From an uncultured Clostridia bacterium (lineage in GTDB: Bacteria > Bacillota > Clostridia > Christensenellales > Borkfalkiaceae): a stretch of DNA of 64,000 bases. Shown here piece by piece: positions 52,033 through 61,953 of this stretch. The position numbers and the translations under genes are program-made. Below the pieces are notes generated by a model, which had not been told where the DNA came from, ran no database searches, and was given only the letters and a program-made list of their open reading frames with translations. Position 1 is the first letter of the stretch, and each line of letters begins with the position of its first letter. Location: assembly GCA_947631005.1 (NCBI GenBank), contig CANRJR010000006.1, forward strand, positions 1 through 64,000, given 5' to 3'.

Positions 52033-53996
52033 GATGTGCTCCTCATTTTCTTTCGTAGTTCGTTGATCCGCTCGCGGATCTCGATCGCCTGTTCGAAGTC
52101 GAGCGCGTTCGAGGCGACTTTCATGAGTGCTTTGAGCCGCTCGATCTCTTCGGGGATCTCCTTGTGCGAGAGCTGTTCGCTCTTCTTTGCCTTGCCCGTG
52201 ATGGACAGGGTGGACTTCACCTGCTTTACGATGGTGCGCGGGACGATCCCGTGCGCCTCGTTGTACGCATTCTGGATCTGCCGCCGCCGTTCGGTTTCGG
52301 CGATGGCGCGCCGCATGCTGCCCGTCATTTCGTCGGCGTACATCACCACCCGCCCCTCGGCATTGCGCGCCGCCCTGCCGATGGTCTGCACGAGCGACGT
52401 TTCGCTCCGCAAGAATCCCTCCTTGTCGGCGTCGAGAATGGCGACGAGTTTGACTTCGGGAAGATCGAGCCCCTCGCGCAGCAGGTTGATGCCGCAGAGG
52501 ACGTCGAAATCCCCCCCGCGCAAACCGTTTACGATGTCGATCCGCTCCAACGCGTCGATGTCCGAGTGCATGTAGCGCACCTTTACGCCGTTCTCTTTGA
52601 GGTAGTCGGTGAGATTTTCCGCCATCCGCTTGGTGAGCGTGGTGACGAGCGCGCGCCCGCCGCCCGCAACGACCCCGCGGATCTCCGAGAGAAGATCGTC
52701 GATCTGCCCCTTGGTCGGCTTGACGCAGACGGGGGGATCGAGCAGACCCGTGGGACGGATGAGTTGTTCTACGATTTGCCCCGCCTCCCCGAGTTCGTAG
52801 GGGGCGGGCGTCGCCGAAACGCAGATGAGTTGGGGCACGCGCGCGTCGAACTCCTCGAACGTGAGGGGACGGTTGTCGTACGCCGAGCGCATGCGGAAGC
52901 CGTATTCCACGAGATTGGTCTTGCGGGCGAGGTCGCCGTTGTACATCGCGCGGATCTGCGGAATGGTCATATGGCTCTCGTCGATAAACACGAGAAAGTC
53001 GGGCGGGAAGTAGTCGAGCAAAGTAAAGGAGGGCTGCCCGGGGCTGCGCCCGTCGAAATAGCGGGAATAATTTTCGACGCCCGAGCAGTAGCCGATCTCG
53101 CGCATCATTTCGAGGTCGTGCTCGGTGCGCTGGCGAAGCCGTTGCGCTTCGAGCAGTTTGCCCGCGTCCTCGAACGCCTTCACCTCCCCTTGCAGATCCT
53201 CCTCGATCATGGCGAGGGCGCGTTCGAGCCGGTCGCTTCCCACGGCGTAGTGGCTGGCGGGAAAGACGACGGCGTGTTTGAGTTCGGACACGATCTTCCC
53301 CGTTACCACGTCCTCCTCGCAAATGCGGTCGATCTCGTCGCCGAAGAACTCCACGCGGAGAGCGACTTCGGAATTGGAGGCGGGAAAGATCTCCACGACG
53401 TCCCCCCGCACGCGGAAGGTGGAACGCTTGAAGTCGATATCGTTGCGGGAATAGTGGATATCCACGAGCCGCCGTAAAAGCGCGTCCCGCTCCATCTCCT
53501 GCCCGGGGCGCATGGAGATCCCGAGACGGAAAAACTCCTCGGGCGCGCCCAACCCGTAGATGCAGGAGACCGACGACACGACGATCACGTCGTCCCGCTC
53601 GCCGAGCGAACAGGTCGCCGCGTTGCGCAGTTTGTCGATCTCGTCGTTCATCGAAAGGTCCTTTTCGATGTAAGTATCGGTGGAGGGAATGTAGCTCTCG
53701 GGCTGATAGTAGTCGTAATAGGAGACGAAGTACTCCACGCGGTTTTCGGGGAAAAATTCGCGGAATTCGTTGCAGAGCTGCGCCGCGAGCGTCTTGTTGT
53801 GCGCGATGACGAGGGCGGGCCGCCCCACGTTTTTGATGACGTTCGCCATCGTGAACGTCTTGCCGCTCCCCGTCACCCCGACGAGCACCTGCGTGCGGAT
53901 CCCGTCGAGCACCCCCTCGGTGAGCCGCGCGATCGCCTCGGGTTGGTCCCCCGTCGGAGAAAAGGGCGCATGCAGTTTGAATTCGTGATGTTCCAT
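52029..53996 (-). CDS. uvrB: Excinuclease ABC subunit B
   Basis: The product is 655 aa. The start [18 protein letters not shown] at 53996 is the family N-terminus; an ATG seven codons earlier is also possible. Helicase motif I is GVTGSGKT (about 40-47), the beta-hairpin [20 protein letters not shown] (about 92-111) clamps DNA, and the UVR domain (about 615-650) binds UvrC. First gene of uvrB-HAD-uvrA. Confidence 0.98.
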   Translation of the reverse strand: MEHHEFKLHAPFSPTGDQPEAIARLTEGVLDGIRTQVLVGVTGSGKTFTMANVIKNVGRPALVIAHNKTLAAQLCNEFREFFPENRVEYFVSYYDYYQPESYIPSTDTYIEKDLSMNDEIDKLRNAATCSLGERDDVIVVSSVSCIYGLGAPEEFFRLGISMRPGQEMERDALLRRLVDIHYSRNDIDFKRSTFRVRGDVVEIFPASNSEVALRVEFFGDEIDRICEEDVVTGKIVSELKHAVVFPASHYAVGSDRLERALAMIEEDLQGEVKAFEDAGKLLEAQRLRQRTEHDLEMMREIGYCSGVENYSRYFDGRSPGQPSFTLLDYFPPDFLVFIDESHMTIPQIRAMYNGDLARKTNLVEYGFRMRSAYDNRPLTFEEFDARVPQLICVSATPAPYELGEAGQIVEQLIRPTGLLDPPVCVKPTKGQIDDLLSEIRGVVAGGGRALVTTLTKRMAENLTDYLKENGVKVRYMHSDIDALERIDIVNGLRGGDFDVLCGINLLREGLDLPEVKLVAILDADKEGFLRSETSLVQTIGRAARNAEGRVVMYADEMTGSMRRAIAETERRRQIQNAYNEAHGIVPRTIVKQVKSTLSITGKAKKSEQLSHKEIPEEIERLKALMKVASNALDFEQAIEIRERINELRKKMRSTS

Positions 53997-54043
53997 TGCC
54001 GTTCCGTCCGCCCCCATGGGCGTTGTTTCCAAACGTATGTTTT

Positions 54044-54072
54044 ATTATACCGCTTCCCGCCGCCGCTGTCAA
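54044..54072 (-). promoter_or_regulatory. sigma-A promoter of the uvrB operon
   Basis: On the minus strand, perfect TTGACA (54067-54072), 17 bp and perfect TATAAT (54044-54049). I see no clear LexA (GAAC-N4-GTTC) box near it. Confidence 0.88.
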
Positions 54073-54091
54073 GCGTTTTCAGCCGAAAGCG

Positions 54092-54460
54092 TCAACGGCA
54101 TAAAATGGCTTTGAGCGCGATGCCGAGCGCGGCGGAGAGCAAGCCGCACACGGCGGTGACGATGAGACGGAAGATGAGGCTTCGGCGGCGTCGGACGTCG
54201 CTCCGCCTGTAATCGAGCCCCGCCTCTTTCATATGGATGCAGTAGGTCTTTTCGCCCTTTCGGTCGGAGAGGACGAGTTCGAAATAGCCGTCGAGTTCGA
54301 GGGAGTACAGCGCGCGTTCGAGGGAGGCTTCGTCGAACTTCTTTTCGGGCAGGAGGGCGAGCAGTTCGTAGGGGAACACGAGAAAGCGTTCTTTGCCTTG
54401 GGAAAGCGAAAAAACGGCACTCATGACCTCGTTTTCCCGCTTGCTCAACGTCTCTGTCAT
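54092..54460 (-). CDS. Winged-helix-like protein with C-terminal membrane anchor (paralogue 2)
   Basis: The product is 122 aa. The N-terminal 75 residues look like a winged helix (KRENEVMSAVFSL, ELLALLPEKKFDEASLERAL, LDGYFELVLSDRKGEKTYCI). After a basic linker DYRRSDVRRRRS comes one membrane segment (about 96-117). It overlaps the preceding gene, of the same layout, by ATGA. Function unknown; a membrane-tethered DNA-binding or protein-binding module is the best description. Confidence 0.7.
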   Translation of the reverse strand: MTETLSKRENEVMSAVFSLSQGKERFLVFPYELLALLPEKKFDEASLERALYSLELDGYFELVLSDRKGEKTYCIHMKEAGLDYRRSDVRRRRSLIFRLIVTAVCGLLSAALGIALKAILCR

Positions 54461-54816
54461 AGCAGAAAGAGCGCAGCGAGCCCGACGAGGAGTGCCGCAA
54501 CGAACGCGCCCGAAAATCCTCCCAATGCGGAATAGAGCGCAGTCTCCCGCTTGCGGCGCACGCTCTCCCCCCGCTCGCGCGCCTCCTGTTTGGCATACGA
54601 CCTGCCCGCGGGAAGCGCGCGGACGCAGAAGAGCCCGCCTTCTTTATAGCGCATTTCGATGAGCCCCCGCGCTTCGAGTTGGTCTAATATCTGACCGATC
54701 TCCCCCTCCGCAGACGGGCACAGCCGCCCGAGTTCGCCTTCGTCTATAATTTTGAATCCGTCGCCGCAGCATTCGTTGACGGCGGCGAGCAACGCGCTCG
54801 ATCTCTCGTCCAACAT
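54457..54816 (-). CDS. Winged-helix-like protein with C-terminal membrane anchor (paralogue 1)
   Basis: The product is 119 aa. ATG 54816 follows GAGGGAG. The order is the same as in the next gene: helical start, LGRLCPSAEGEIGQILDQLE and GLIEMRYKEGGLFCVRAL winged-helix pattern, basic linker REARERGESVRRKRE-like, one membrane segment (about 97-118). The two genes look like an old tandem duplication. Confidence 0.7.
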   Translation of the reverse strand: MLDERSSALLAAVNECCGDGFKIIDEGELGRLCPSAEGEIGQILDQLEARGLIEMRYKEGGLFCVRALPAGRSYAKQEARERGESVRRKRETALYSALGGFSGAFVAALLVGLAALFLL

Positions 54817-54868
54817 ACTCCCTCACGGGCAGTATTGCCCGCGGACGGAAAATCATTCGCGTTTGCGG

Positions 54869-55948
54869 TCAGAACGAGATGAGATTGCAGTCGTAAAGGA
54901 TGGCGGAGAACGGCGAGGAGCGGAACAGCGTCTCCAACATCAAAAACACGTCTTGCACGGGTTGCAACAAAGAGCCATCCGAACCCGACGCCTCGCCGCC
55001 CCCGAGCGAGGACAACAGCGAATCGAGCCCGCCCCCCGCGATAAAGCGGGTCAGCGCGAACAGTCCGCACCAGATCGCCGCCGCGAGCACGAACGAGACG
55101 ACGGACAGGATCACGCCGTCTACAACGCCGAGCACGGGGACGGAACGGCACTTGCGCACGCAGTAGTTCATGAGCGCGCCGAGCACGACGACCATCGCAA
55201 ACGACACGAGGAACACGAGGATCGCGGAGATGAGATAGCCGACGAAAAATGCGGTGACGGCGGGAAGTTTTTTCATCGTGCCCGCCATGAGCGTGGCGAG
55301 CCCCTTGCCGCTGAACCGCACGCCGACGGGGAAGTACAGCCCCAAGAGAACGCAACCCGCCGTGAGGACGAGCATGATGACGGCGAAAACCGACCTGCCG
55401 AATCCCACGCGGTAGCCCCCGCGGAGCGCGAGCGCGAGCGCGGCGACGAGCAGAAGATCAAAGGCGTGCTCCCCGACGGTCTCCATGATTTCGAGTTCGT
55501 AGATCGCCCCCATGCTCTCGGAGAGCGAGGGGATCTGCGCCGCGACGGCGAGCGCGACCCCGCCCCAAACTACGACGAACGCCAAGAGGTTGACGAGGGC
55601 GGTCAACCCGCCGAGAATGCGGTTCATCACGCGGAAGAACGGGTGCGCGGGACGGGCGCGCCGCAGCAGGTAATAGCGGAACGCCGCGCCGCCGCCGAGC
55701 ACCACCGTCGTCCATGCGAGGAACACGCCGAGCGCGACGGCGAAGCCCTCCGTCCCCGCCAGCGTCTCCCGCGCCGATCCGAGCACGAGGGTGCACGGGA
55801 AGATGAGCGCGAGCTGCCACCCGAGCCACGAAGTTTGGTTGAATTTTCGGAATACGCCGTATATCACGCACAGGATGATGAGCACGCAAAGGACGGCGAC
55901 GGCGATCCACGTCGTCGTCGATCCGTCTGCAAGCAGGTCGAATGCCAT
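54869..55948 (-). CDS. CvpA-like multi-pass membrane protein
   Basis: The product is 359 aa. ATG 55948 follows GGGAGG. About nine membrane segments. Two segments resemble CvpA modules: MNRILGGLTALVNLLAFVVV (about 107-126) and VLGVVDGVILSVVSFVLAAA (about 268-287), so the protein may be two CvpA units in tandem. CvpA-type proteins affect envelope stability and colicin V export; the role here is unknown. It follows glnS by 18 bases and is probably co-transcribed. Confidence 0.72.
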   Translation of the reverse strand: MAFDLLADGSTTTWIAVAVLCVLIILCVIYGVFRKFNQTSWLGWQLALIFPCTLVLGSARETLAGTEGFAVALGVFLAWTTVVLGGGAAFRYYLLRRARPAHPFFRVMNRILGGLTALVNLLAFVVVWGGVALAVAAQIPSLSESMGAIYELEIMETVGEHAFDLLLVAALALALRGGYRVGFGRSVFAVIMLVLTAGCVLLGLYFPVGVRFSGKGLATLMAGTMKKLPAVTAFFVGYLISAILVFLVSFAMVVVLGALMNYCVRKCRSVPVLGVVDGVILSVVSFVLAAAIWCGLFALTRFIAGGGLDSLLSSLGGGEASGSDGSLLQPVQDVFLMLETLFRSSPFSAILYDCNLISF

Positions 55949-55966
55949 ATACGCCTCCCTTGTCGG

Positions 55967-57592
55967 TTATTTGTTGAAGTTATCTTTCAGCGAAACGATC
56001 TCGGAGAGCACGAGCTTTCCGTCCTCGCGGCAGGTCTTGTAGTACCCCGTCCGCATGAGCTGGAACGCCTCGCCCTCCGCCGCGCCGTCGAGATAGGGCT
56101 CCGCCTTGACCGCAAACACATGCTCGCTGTCCTTTACGAGACGTTCGGAGAAGTCCTGTCCCGCATAGTCGGCGTCGCGGAGCAAGTGGTCGTACCGTTT
56201 GAGCACGGCGTCGACGCACCGCGCGGCGTTCACCCAATGCAAGACACCCTTTGCCTTGACCCCGCTCGTATCGCTCCCGCTGCGGGAATCGGGCAGGTAG
56301 GCGCACTTGATCTCGACGACCTTGCCCGTCCCGTCGGTGACCGCCTCGTCGCAACGGACGATGTACGCGCTTTTGAGCCGCGCATACCCCCCGATCCGCA
56401 AGCGGTGATATTTGGGCGGCGGGTCGAGCGAGAAATCGCTCCGTTCGATGTATAGCGTTTTGCCGAATTTGATCTTGCGCGTGCCTGCGCCCTCGGCGGT
56501 TTGGTTGACGTCGAACTCGACGTCCTCCTCCCCCTCGTAGTTGGTGACGGTGAGTTTGAGCGGGTCGACGACTGCCATCGCGCGCGGCGCGCAGGCGTTG
56601 AGATAGTCCCGCACGACCGCCTCGAAGTAGCCGATCTCGCACTCCGAATTTGCCTTTGCGACGCCGATGCGGGCGCAGAAGTCGCGGATCGCCGCGGCGG
56701 GAATGCCGCGGTTGCGAAGCCCCGCGAGCGTGGGCATTCTCGGGTCGTCCCACCCGTGCACCGTGCCCTCCTCGACGAGCTTTTTGAGATAGCGTTTGCT
56801 CATAACGAGGTTGGTGAGGTTGAGCCGCGCGAACTCGATCTGGCGCGGCTTGGGCGAGAACCCGAGCTCGATCCCCACCCAATCGTAGAGCGGGCGGTGA
56901 TCTTCGAATTCGAGGGTGCAGAGCGAATGGGTCACCCCCTGCAAATAGTCGCAGATGGGATGCGCGTAGTCGTACATGGGGTAGATGCACCACTTGTCCC
57001 CCGTGCGGTGATGGGTCGCGTGCAGGATGCGGTAGATGACGGGATCGCGCAGGTTGATATTGGGCGACGCCATGTCGATCTTGGCGCGCAGACACTTTTC
57101 GCCGTCGCGGTATTTTCCCGCCCGCATCTCGCGGAACAGCCGCAAATTTTCCTCGGGGGAGCGGTTGCGGTACGGGCTTTCCACGCCCGGTTCGGTGAGC
57201 GTGCCGCGGGTGTTTTTGATCTCCTCGGGGGAGAGGTCGCACACGAACGCCTTGCCCTCCGCGATGAGCTTTTCCGCGAACGCATAGATGGTATCGAAGA
57301 AGTCGGAGGCGTACACCTCCTTATCCCAGCGGTAGCCGAGCCAGAGGATATCGCGGCGGATGGCGTCGACGTACTCCGTCTTTTCCTTGGAGGGATTGGT
57401 GTCGTCGAAGAAGAGGTTGCACTTGCCGCCGTATTTTTCCGCCGTACCGAAGTTGACGAACATGCTCTTTGCGTGCCCGATGTGCAAATACCCATTCGGT
57501 TCGGGCGGGAAACGCGTTCTGATCGCGCTCGCCTTGCCCGCGGCGAGATCCTCGTCGATATAAGCCTGAATAAAATTTTCCGCTTCCGCCAT
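55967..57592 (-). CDS. glnS: Glutaminyl-tRNA synthetase
   Basis: The product is 541 aa. Class I motifs HIGHAKS (37-43) and VMSKR (about 265) are present, with the two C-terminal beta barrels that read the anticodon. The family-specific FPPEPNGYLHIGHAKS distinguishes it from GltX. Direct Gln-tRNA charging is less common in Bacillota, which often rely on GatCAB; whether gatCAB is also present cannot be seen here. TATAAT at about 57628 is a likely -10. Confidence 0.97.
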   Translation of the reverse strand: MAEAENFIQAYIDEDLAAGKASAIRTRFPPEPNGYLHIGHAKSMFVNFGTAEKYGGKCNLFFDDTNPSKEKTEYVDAIRRDILWLGYRWDKEVYASDFFDTIYAFAEKLIAEGKAFVCDLSPEEIKNTRGTLTEPGVESPYRNRSPEENLRLFREMRAGKYRDGEKCLRAKIDMASPNINLRDPVIYRILHATHHRTGDKWCIYPMYDYAHPICDYLQGVTHSLCTLEFEDHRPLYDWVGIELGFSPKPRQIEFARLNLTNLVMSKRYLKKLVEEGTVHGWDDPRMPTLAGLRNRGIPAAAIRDFCARIGVAKANSECEIGYFEAVVRDYLNACAPRAMAVVDPLKLTVTNYEGEEDVEFDVNQTAEGAGTRKIKFGKTLYIERSDFSLDPPPKYHRLRIGGYARLKSAYIVRCDEAVTDGTGKVVEIKCAYLPDSRSGSDTSGVKAKGVLHWVNAARCVDAVLKRYDHLLRDADYAGQDFSERLVKDSEHVFAVKAEPYLDGAAEGEAFQLMRTGYYKTCREDGKLVLSEIVSLKDNFNK

Positions 57593-57744
57593 ATTCTTGT
57601 CGTCCTTTGCCGATCTTATACCGTAATTATAGCATATTCTTTTGGAAAATGATACAATTTCGACGGCATTTTTTGTGATTTTTCGCCCGCGCTTTCCGCT
57701 TTTCTTTTCTCTCGCCCTTATTTTTTCCCGCGCCCCCGAAACAC

Positions 57745-57773
57745 TTGACGGATTTTTCCGAAAGGACTATAAT
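57745..57773 (+). promoter_or_regulatory. sigma-A promoter of glyS
   Basis: TTGACG (57745-57750), 17 bp, TATAAT (57768-57773). The leader is only about 20 bases, so there is no T-box. Confidence 0.88.
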
Positions 57774-57800
57774 TTGAAGAAAAAACAGGCAGGAACGGTT

Positions 57801-59177
57801 ATGGCGGAAAGAGCAGTTACGATGGAAAAGCTGGTCGCGCTGTGCAAGGCGCGCGGCATCATCTTCCCCGGCAGCGAAATTTACGGCGGCATGGGCAATA
57901 CGTGGGACTACGGCCCCGTGGGCGTAGAGATCAAAAACAACATCAAGCGCGCGTGGTGGAAACGCTTCGTGCAGGAGAGCGAGAACAGCTACGGCGTCGA
58001 CGCCGCCATTTTGATGAACTCCCGCGTTTGGGAGGCGAGCGGACATACCACGTCCTTTTCCGATCCCAAAATGGACTGCAAAAAATGCAAGACCCGTCAC
58101 CGCGCCGACAACCTCATCGAGGCGCACTCCAAGGGCAAGGTGAATCCCGATCTCATGTCCGACGCCGAAATGGAGGCGTATATCGCCGAACACCATGTGT
58201 GCTGCCCCAACTGCGGCAACTTCGATTGGACGCCCATCCGCACGTTCAACCTCATGTTCGAGACCTCGCGCGGGGTGACCGACGAGAGCCAGAATAAAAT
58301 TTATTTGCGCCCCGAAACGGCGCAGGGCGAGTTCGTGAACTTCCTCAACGTCCAGCGCACCACCCGCGCCAAAGTCCCGTTCGGCATCGCGCAGATCGGC
58401 AAGGCGTTCCGCAACGAGATCACCCCCGGAAACTTCATCTTCCGCACCATCGAGTTCGAACAGATGGAACATCAATGGTTCTGCAAGGAGGGAACGGACG
58501 GCGAATACTATGAGGAATACAAGCGGCGCGCTTTCGCCTTTTTGACCGACCTCGGCTTCTCGCCCGAACACCTGCGCTTCCACGACCACGACAAGCTCGC
58601 CCACTACGCAAAGGCGGCGTGCGACATCCAATATCTCTATCCCATGGGCTGGTCGGAACTCAACGGCATCCACAACCGCACCGATTACGACCTCACCCGC
58701 CACCAGCAGTATTCGGGCAAGTCGCTCCTCTATGTCGACCCGACCGACAATTCCCGCTATATCCCCTACGTCATCGAATATTCCATCGGCGCGGACCGTC
58801 TCATGCTCGCCGTGCTCTGCGAGGCGTACGACGAGGAGACGCTCGAGGGCGGCGAAACGCGCAACGTGCTTCGCTTCCACCCCGCGATCGCGGCGTATAA
58901 GGCGGCGATCCTCCCCCTGCAAAAGAGCCTCGCCCCGCAGGCGCGCGCCATTTGGGAGACCCTCAAAAAACAGTTCTCCGTCACCTACGACGAAGCGGGC
59001 TCGATCGGCAAACGCTACCGCAGGCAGGACGAGATCGGCACGCCCTATTGCATCACCGTCGACTTCGACACCCTCGAAAACGGCACGGTTACCGTGCGCG
59101 AGCGCGATTCCATGGCGCAGATCCGCATCTCCGCCGACGCACTTTCGGGCTACCTCGCCGACCATTGCGTCTTTTGA
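57801..59177 (+). CDS. glyS: Glycyl-tRNA synthetase, dimeric (alpha2) type
   Basis: The product is 458 aa. ATG 57801 follows AGGAACGG; upstream in-frame ATG is before the promoter. Class II motifs: IGKAFRNEITP (motif 2) and YSIGADRLMLAVL (motif 3). A zinc-ribbon-like insert has CKKC and CPNC. The C-terminal anticodon-binding domain runs from about 370. This is the eukaryote-like single-chain form, not the alpha/beta type. Confidence 0.97.
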   Translation: MAERAVTMEKLVALCKARGIIFPGSEIYGGMGNTWDYGPVGVEIKNNIKRAWWKRFVQESENSYGVDAAILMNSRVWEASGHTTSFSDPKMDCKKCKTRHRADNLIEAHSKGKVNPDLMSDAEMEAYIAEHHVCCPNCGNFDWTPIRTFNLMFETSRGVTDESQNKIYLRPETAQGEFVNFLNVQRTTRAKVPFGIAQIGKAFRNEITPGNFIFRTIEFEQMEHQWFCKEGTDGEYYEEYKRRAFAFLTDLGFSPEHLRFHDHDKLAHYAKAACDIQYLYPMGWSELNGIHNRTDYDLTRHQQYSGKSLLYVDPTDNSRYIPYVIEYSIGADRLMLAVLCEAYDEETLEGGETRNVLRFHPAIAAYKAAILPLQKSLAPQARAIWETLKKQFSVTYDEAGSIGKRYRRQDEIGTPYCITVDFDTLENGTVTVRERDSMAQIRISADALSGYLADHCVF

Positions 59178-59306
59178 AAAATTTATAAAATACGTATTGT
59201 GAGAAATTTATAGAAGTGCGGTTTTGAAAAACTTATAAAACTGTGTTTTTTGAAAACCTCATAAAATACGACGCGCCCCTGTGCCGATTCGGCACAGGGG
59301 CGCGTC
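59173..59306 (+). repeat. Four imperfect repeats and a long hairpin after glyS
   Basis: TTTTGAAAAATTTATAAAAT and three weaker copies (about 59201, 59222, 59249) run on from the last codon of glyS at 21-28 base intervals. Then ACGCGCCCCTGTGCC-GATTC and its 15-base complement form a strong stem (59271-59305) without a T run, the probable terminator. Confidence 0.65.
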
Positions 59307-59370
59307 TGCTTCCGATTTGTCATTCAGAGCGCAGCGAAGAAGTACCAAGCCGCCGCTTCTTAAATGTCAT

Positions 59371-59459
59371 TTCGACCCGCCCGAAGCTTCTATTTGTAGA
59401 CCAAGGGCGGCACGAGCCCGCAGGGCGAAGTACCAAGCCGCCGCTTCCAATTTGTCATT
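59371..59459 (+). repeat. Family-D repeat (copy 3)
   Basis: The same segment order as 8706 and 28174, with AGACCAAGGGCGGCACGAGC and AGGGCGAAGTACCAAGCCG. Confidence 0.75.
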
Positions 59460-59582
59460 TCGACCAAGCGAACGCAGTGAGCGCGTGGAGAAATCTCCCT
59501 TATTTTTATTCCAAGCCTCATCAACGACCAAGGAGATTTCTCGACTTCGGCTCGCTCACGCTCGCCTCCGCTCGAAATGACA
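59453..59582. repeat. Family-A dispersed palindromic repeat
   Basis: A complete copy, TGTCATTTCGACC to CTCGAAATGACA. A 3' half copy follows at 59628-59684. A hairpin GCGAGCCCGCG...CGCGGGCTCGC (59738-59770), like family E, ends the cluster. No gene from 59306 to 59820. Confidence 0.8.
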
Positions 59583-59820
59583 GAAAAGACAAGGCAAAAC
59601 AACGGCGTAGCACAAACAATAAGACTTCGGGGGGGGGATTTCTCGACTTCGGCTCGCTTACGCTCGCCTCCGCTCGAAATGACAGTTGGGAAGTGGTCAC
59701 AGGTCGGAATGACAGAATAAGAATGCGTGAGTACAATGCGAGCCCGCGTCGGAAGGGCGCGGGCTCGCGTTTGAATCGCTTGATTTTTGCGGCATACATG
59801 AACGCAACGCCGCTTGTTCG

Positions 59821-60372
59821 TCAGTTCCAGCGGGCGAGCAGGTCGTCCACTTTCACGAGTTCCGCGCCGTACACGTCTTTGAGATACTTGATGCCGTAGA
59901 CGTAATCCTCTTCGGTGAAAGAATCCATCGCGTCGACGGCGGCGATGATTCCGTAGCCGAGGCAGTACGCGTCCGCCGTGGTATGGCGCACGCACATGTG
60001 CGCGTGCAAGCCGCTCATGACGACGGTCTCCACGCCGAGCTCTTTCAGCAAAAGGTCGAGATCGGTATGGAAGAAGCCAGAATAGCGGCGTTTGGGAACG
60101 ACGTAATCCTTGTCGCACAAGCCGAGCTCGGGAATGACCTCCGCGCCCTTTGTGCCGGCGATCGCGTGGTCGCCCCAGAGTTGCAGTTCATGGTCGACGC
60201 CCTTGATGTGCGCGTCGTTGCAGAAGATGACGGGGACGCCCGCCTTGCGCGCGCCTTGCACGAGTTCCGCCGTTTTGGGAACGATGGCGAGCCCGCGGTC
60301 GCATTTGAGCGCGCCCGTCACGAAGTCGTTGAGCATATCCACGACGAGAACCGCCGTTTTTTTCGATTGCAT
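59821..60372 (-). CDS. Isochorismatase-family cysteine hydrolase
   Basis: The product is 183 aa. ATG 60372 follows ACGGAGG. The catalytic triad of the family is visible: Asp in VVDMLNDF (11-18), Lys in PKRRYSGF (about 93-100) and Cys in HAHMCVRHT (about 124-132). Members are nicotinamidases or other amidases; this one is not assignable to a substrate. Alone, with repeats on its 3' side. Confidence 0.9.
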   Translation of the reverse strand: MQSKKTAVLVVDMLNDFVTGALKCDRGLAIVPKTAELVQGARKAGVPVIFCNDAHIKGVDHELQLWGDHAIAGTKGAEVIPELGLCDKDYVVPKRRYSGFFHTDLDLLLKELGVETVVMSGLHAHMCVRHTTADAYCLGYGIIAAVDAMDSFTEEDYVYGIKYLKDVYGAELVKVDDLLARWN

Positions 60373-60456
60373 AGTGATCCTCCGTTAAAATTTTCTTCAT
60401 TGTACGCCCCGAAACGGAAGAAGTCAAGTATTTTAACGAAAGAAGTCCGTCATTTT

Positions 60457-61140
60457 TTAAGAAGCCGCGCCGTCTTGCGCGGCGTACAGATCGAATTCTC
60501 CCTCGAGGTCGAAGCTCTCCCCCTCGTCGAAGGCGGCGAGTTTGGAGACGGAGACCTCGTACGCGGTCATGGTAACCGTCTCGGTCTCGGACAGCCGCTT
60601 TTGGTATTCGCGGCTCTGGATGCGTCCCGACAGCGCGATCCTGTCGCCCACTTTGAGATTTTGCACGAACCGCGCGTTCCGTCCCCAAGCGATGCAGGGG
60701 ATATAGTCGGACTTGTTGTAGGCGCGGTTGACGGCGAGCAGCAGATCGGCGATCTCGCGGTTGAACGGCGTGGTGCGGTAGACGGGCGGTTTGCAGATGT
60801 AGCCCGAGAGCACGATGCCGTTGGGATTCTTCCCCGCGACGATGGGGACGAGTTCGCGCACGAACAGCGTGAGCATGAGGCGGGAACGTCCCCCCTCCAA
60901 CTTGTTGTAGCTGCGGAACTGCCCGACCGCGGCGATGAGGTCGCCCGTTTTGAGGTCGCTCTTTTGAATGAGCCGCTCGGAAATGGTGACGGGCAGGATA
61001 TCCGCCTGTCCCGAAAGACGCATCACTTTCACATACAATTCGTAAAATCCTTCCCCGTACACTTCGTGCGAAAAGGTCGCCTCGGAAACGATCTCCCCCA
61101 TGATGTACGCCTTGTTGTTTTTTTCGATCCCGTAATCCAT
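60457..61140 (-). CDS. Two-OB-fold single-stranded DNA-binding protein
   Basis: The product is 227 aa. ATG 61140 follows AGGAAAGGAAT. Two OB folds are visible: about 10-100 (IMGEIVSEATFSHEVYGEGF...) and about 110-205 (GIVLSGYICKPPVYRTTPFN..., VGDRIALSGRIQSREYQK). An acidic C-terminus follows but lacks the DDIPF tip of replicative Ssb. This longer SSB-like type is common in Clostridia beside the normal ssb. Its exact role is unproven. Confidence 0.85.
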   Translation of the reverse strand: MDYGIEKNNKAYIMGEIVSEATFSHEVYGEGFYELYVKVMRLSGQADILPVTISERLIQKSDLKTGDLIAAVGQFRSYNKLEGGRSRLMLTLFVRELVPIVAGKNPNGIVLSGYICKPPVYRTTPFNREIADLLLAVNRAYNKSDYIPCIAWGRNARFVQNLKVGDRIALSGRIQSREYQKRLSETETVTMTAYEVSVSKLAAFDEGESFDLEGEFDLYAAQDGAAS

Positions 61141-61182
61141 ATTCCTTTCCTCCGCGTATTTCGCGCCCGTTTTTATGCCGTA

Positions 61183-61953
61183 TCAGGCGACGCCCCGCGG
61201 GATCTGCCGCCCCGTGGCGTCGATGGTGTAGTTTTCGCGATAGATGAGTTCGCCGATGGGGACGAACTCGAACCCGTGCGCGCGCAACGTGTCGATGACG
61301 ATGGGAAGTGCCTCCGCCGTGTGCAGTCCGTTGTTGTGCATCAGGATGATCGACCCGCTCTTGACGCGCTCGGTGACGCGCGCGGCGATGTCGGACGCCG
61401 AAAGATTTTTCCAATCGAGAGAGTCCACATCCCACTGGATGGGGTACAGCCCCATCGCGTTCACGGTGTCGATGAGCAAATTGTCGTAGTCGCCGTAGGG
61501 GGGACGGAAGAGCTCGGGCTTTTTCCCCGCGATCCGCTCGATCGCCTCCGACGAGGTGTTGAGCTCGGTTTGGATCTCGGTCTCCGAAAGCCGCGACATG
61601 TAGGGATGCGTCGCGCTGTGCGTCCCGATCTCATGTCCCGCCTCCGCGATCTTTTTGAGATATTCGGGGTATTTCTCCGCCCAGAACTGCACGGCGAAGA
61701 AGGTCACCCGCACCTTTTCCTCCGCGAGCGTTTGCAACAGGGAATCGGTGTAGTCCACCCCCCACGCGCAGTCGAACGAGAGCGCGATCTTGTTGTCGTC
61801 GCGCTCGACGCAGTAGATGGGCAAACTGCGGCTGCCGCTCCAATACACTTCCTCCGCGCCCGCGGCGTTTGCGGTAAGCGCGCCCGCAACGAGCAATCCC
61901 GCCATCGCCGCCGCAACGGCGACCGCCTTCAATCGTATGGTTATGAACCGCAT
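61183..61953 (-). CDS. Polysaccharide deacetylase (NodB/PdaB-like)
   Basis: The product is 256 aa. ATG 61953 is preferred over an upstream TTG, with AGGTG upstream. A signal or anchor segment spans about 8-31. The NodB domain has LSFDCAWG (Asp present, second Asp replaced by Cys, as in PdaB-type enzymes), HSATHPYM (metal His pair) and RPPYGDYD. It should act on peptidoglycan or spore cortex outside the membrane. Promoter TTGCTT-17-TATCAT lies just upstream. Confidence 0.9.
   Translation of the reverse strand: MRFITIRLKAVAVAAAMAGLLVAGALTANAAGAEEVYWSGSRSLPIYCVERDDNKIALSFDCAWGVDYTDSLLQTLAEEKVRVTFFAVQFWAEKYPEYLKKIAEAGHEIGTHSATHPYMSRLSETEIQTELNTSSEAIERIAGKKPELFRPPYGDYDNLLIDTVNAMGLYPIQWDVDSLDWKNLSASDIAARVTERVKSGSIILMHNNGLHTAEALPIVIDTLRAHGFEFVPIGELIYRENYTIDATGRQIPRGVA

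Noticed and set aside
57774-57800. T-box riboswitch before glyS
   Set aside because: The leader between promoter and ATG is only about 20 bases.
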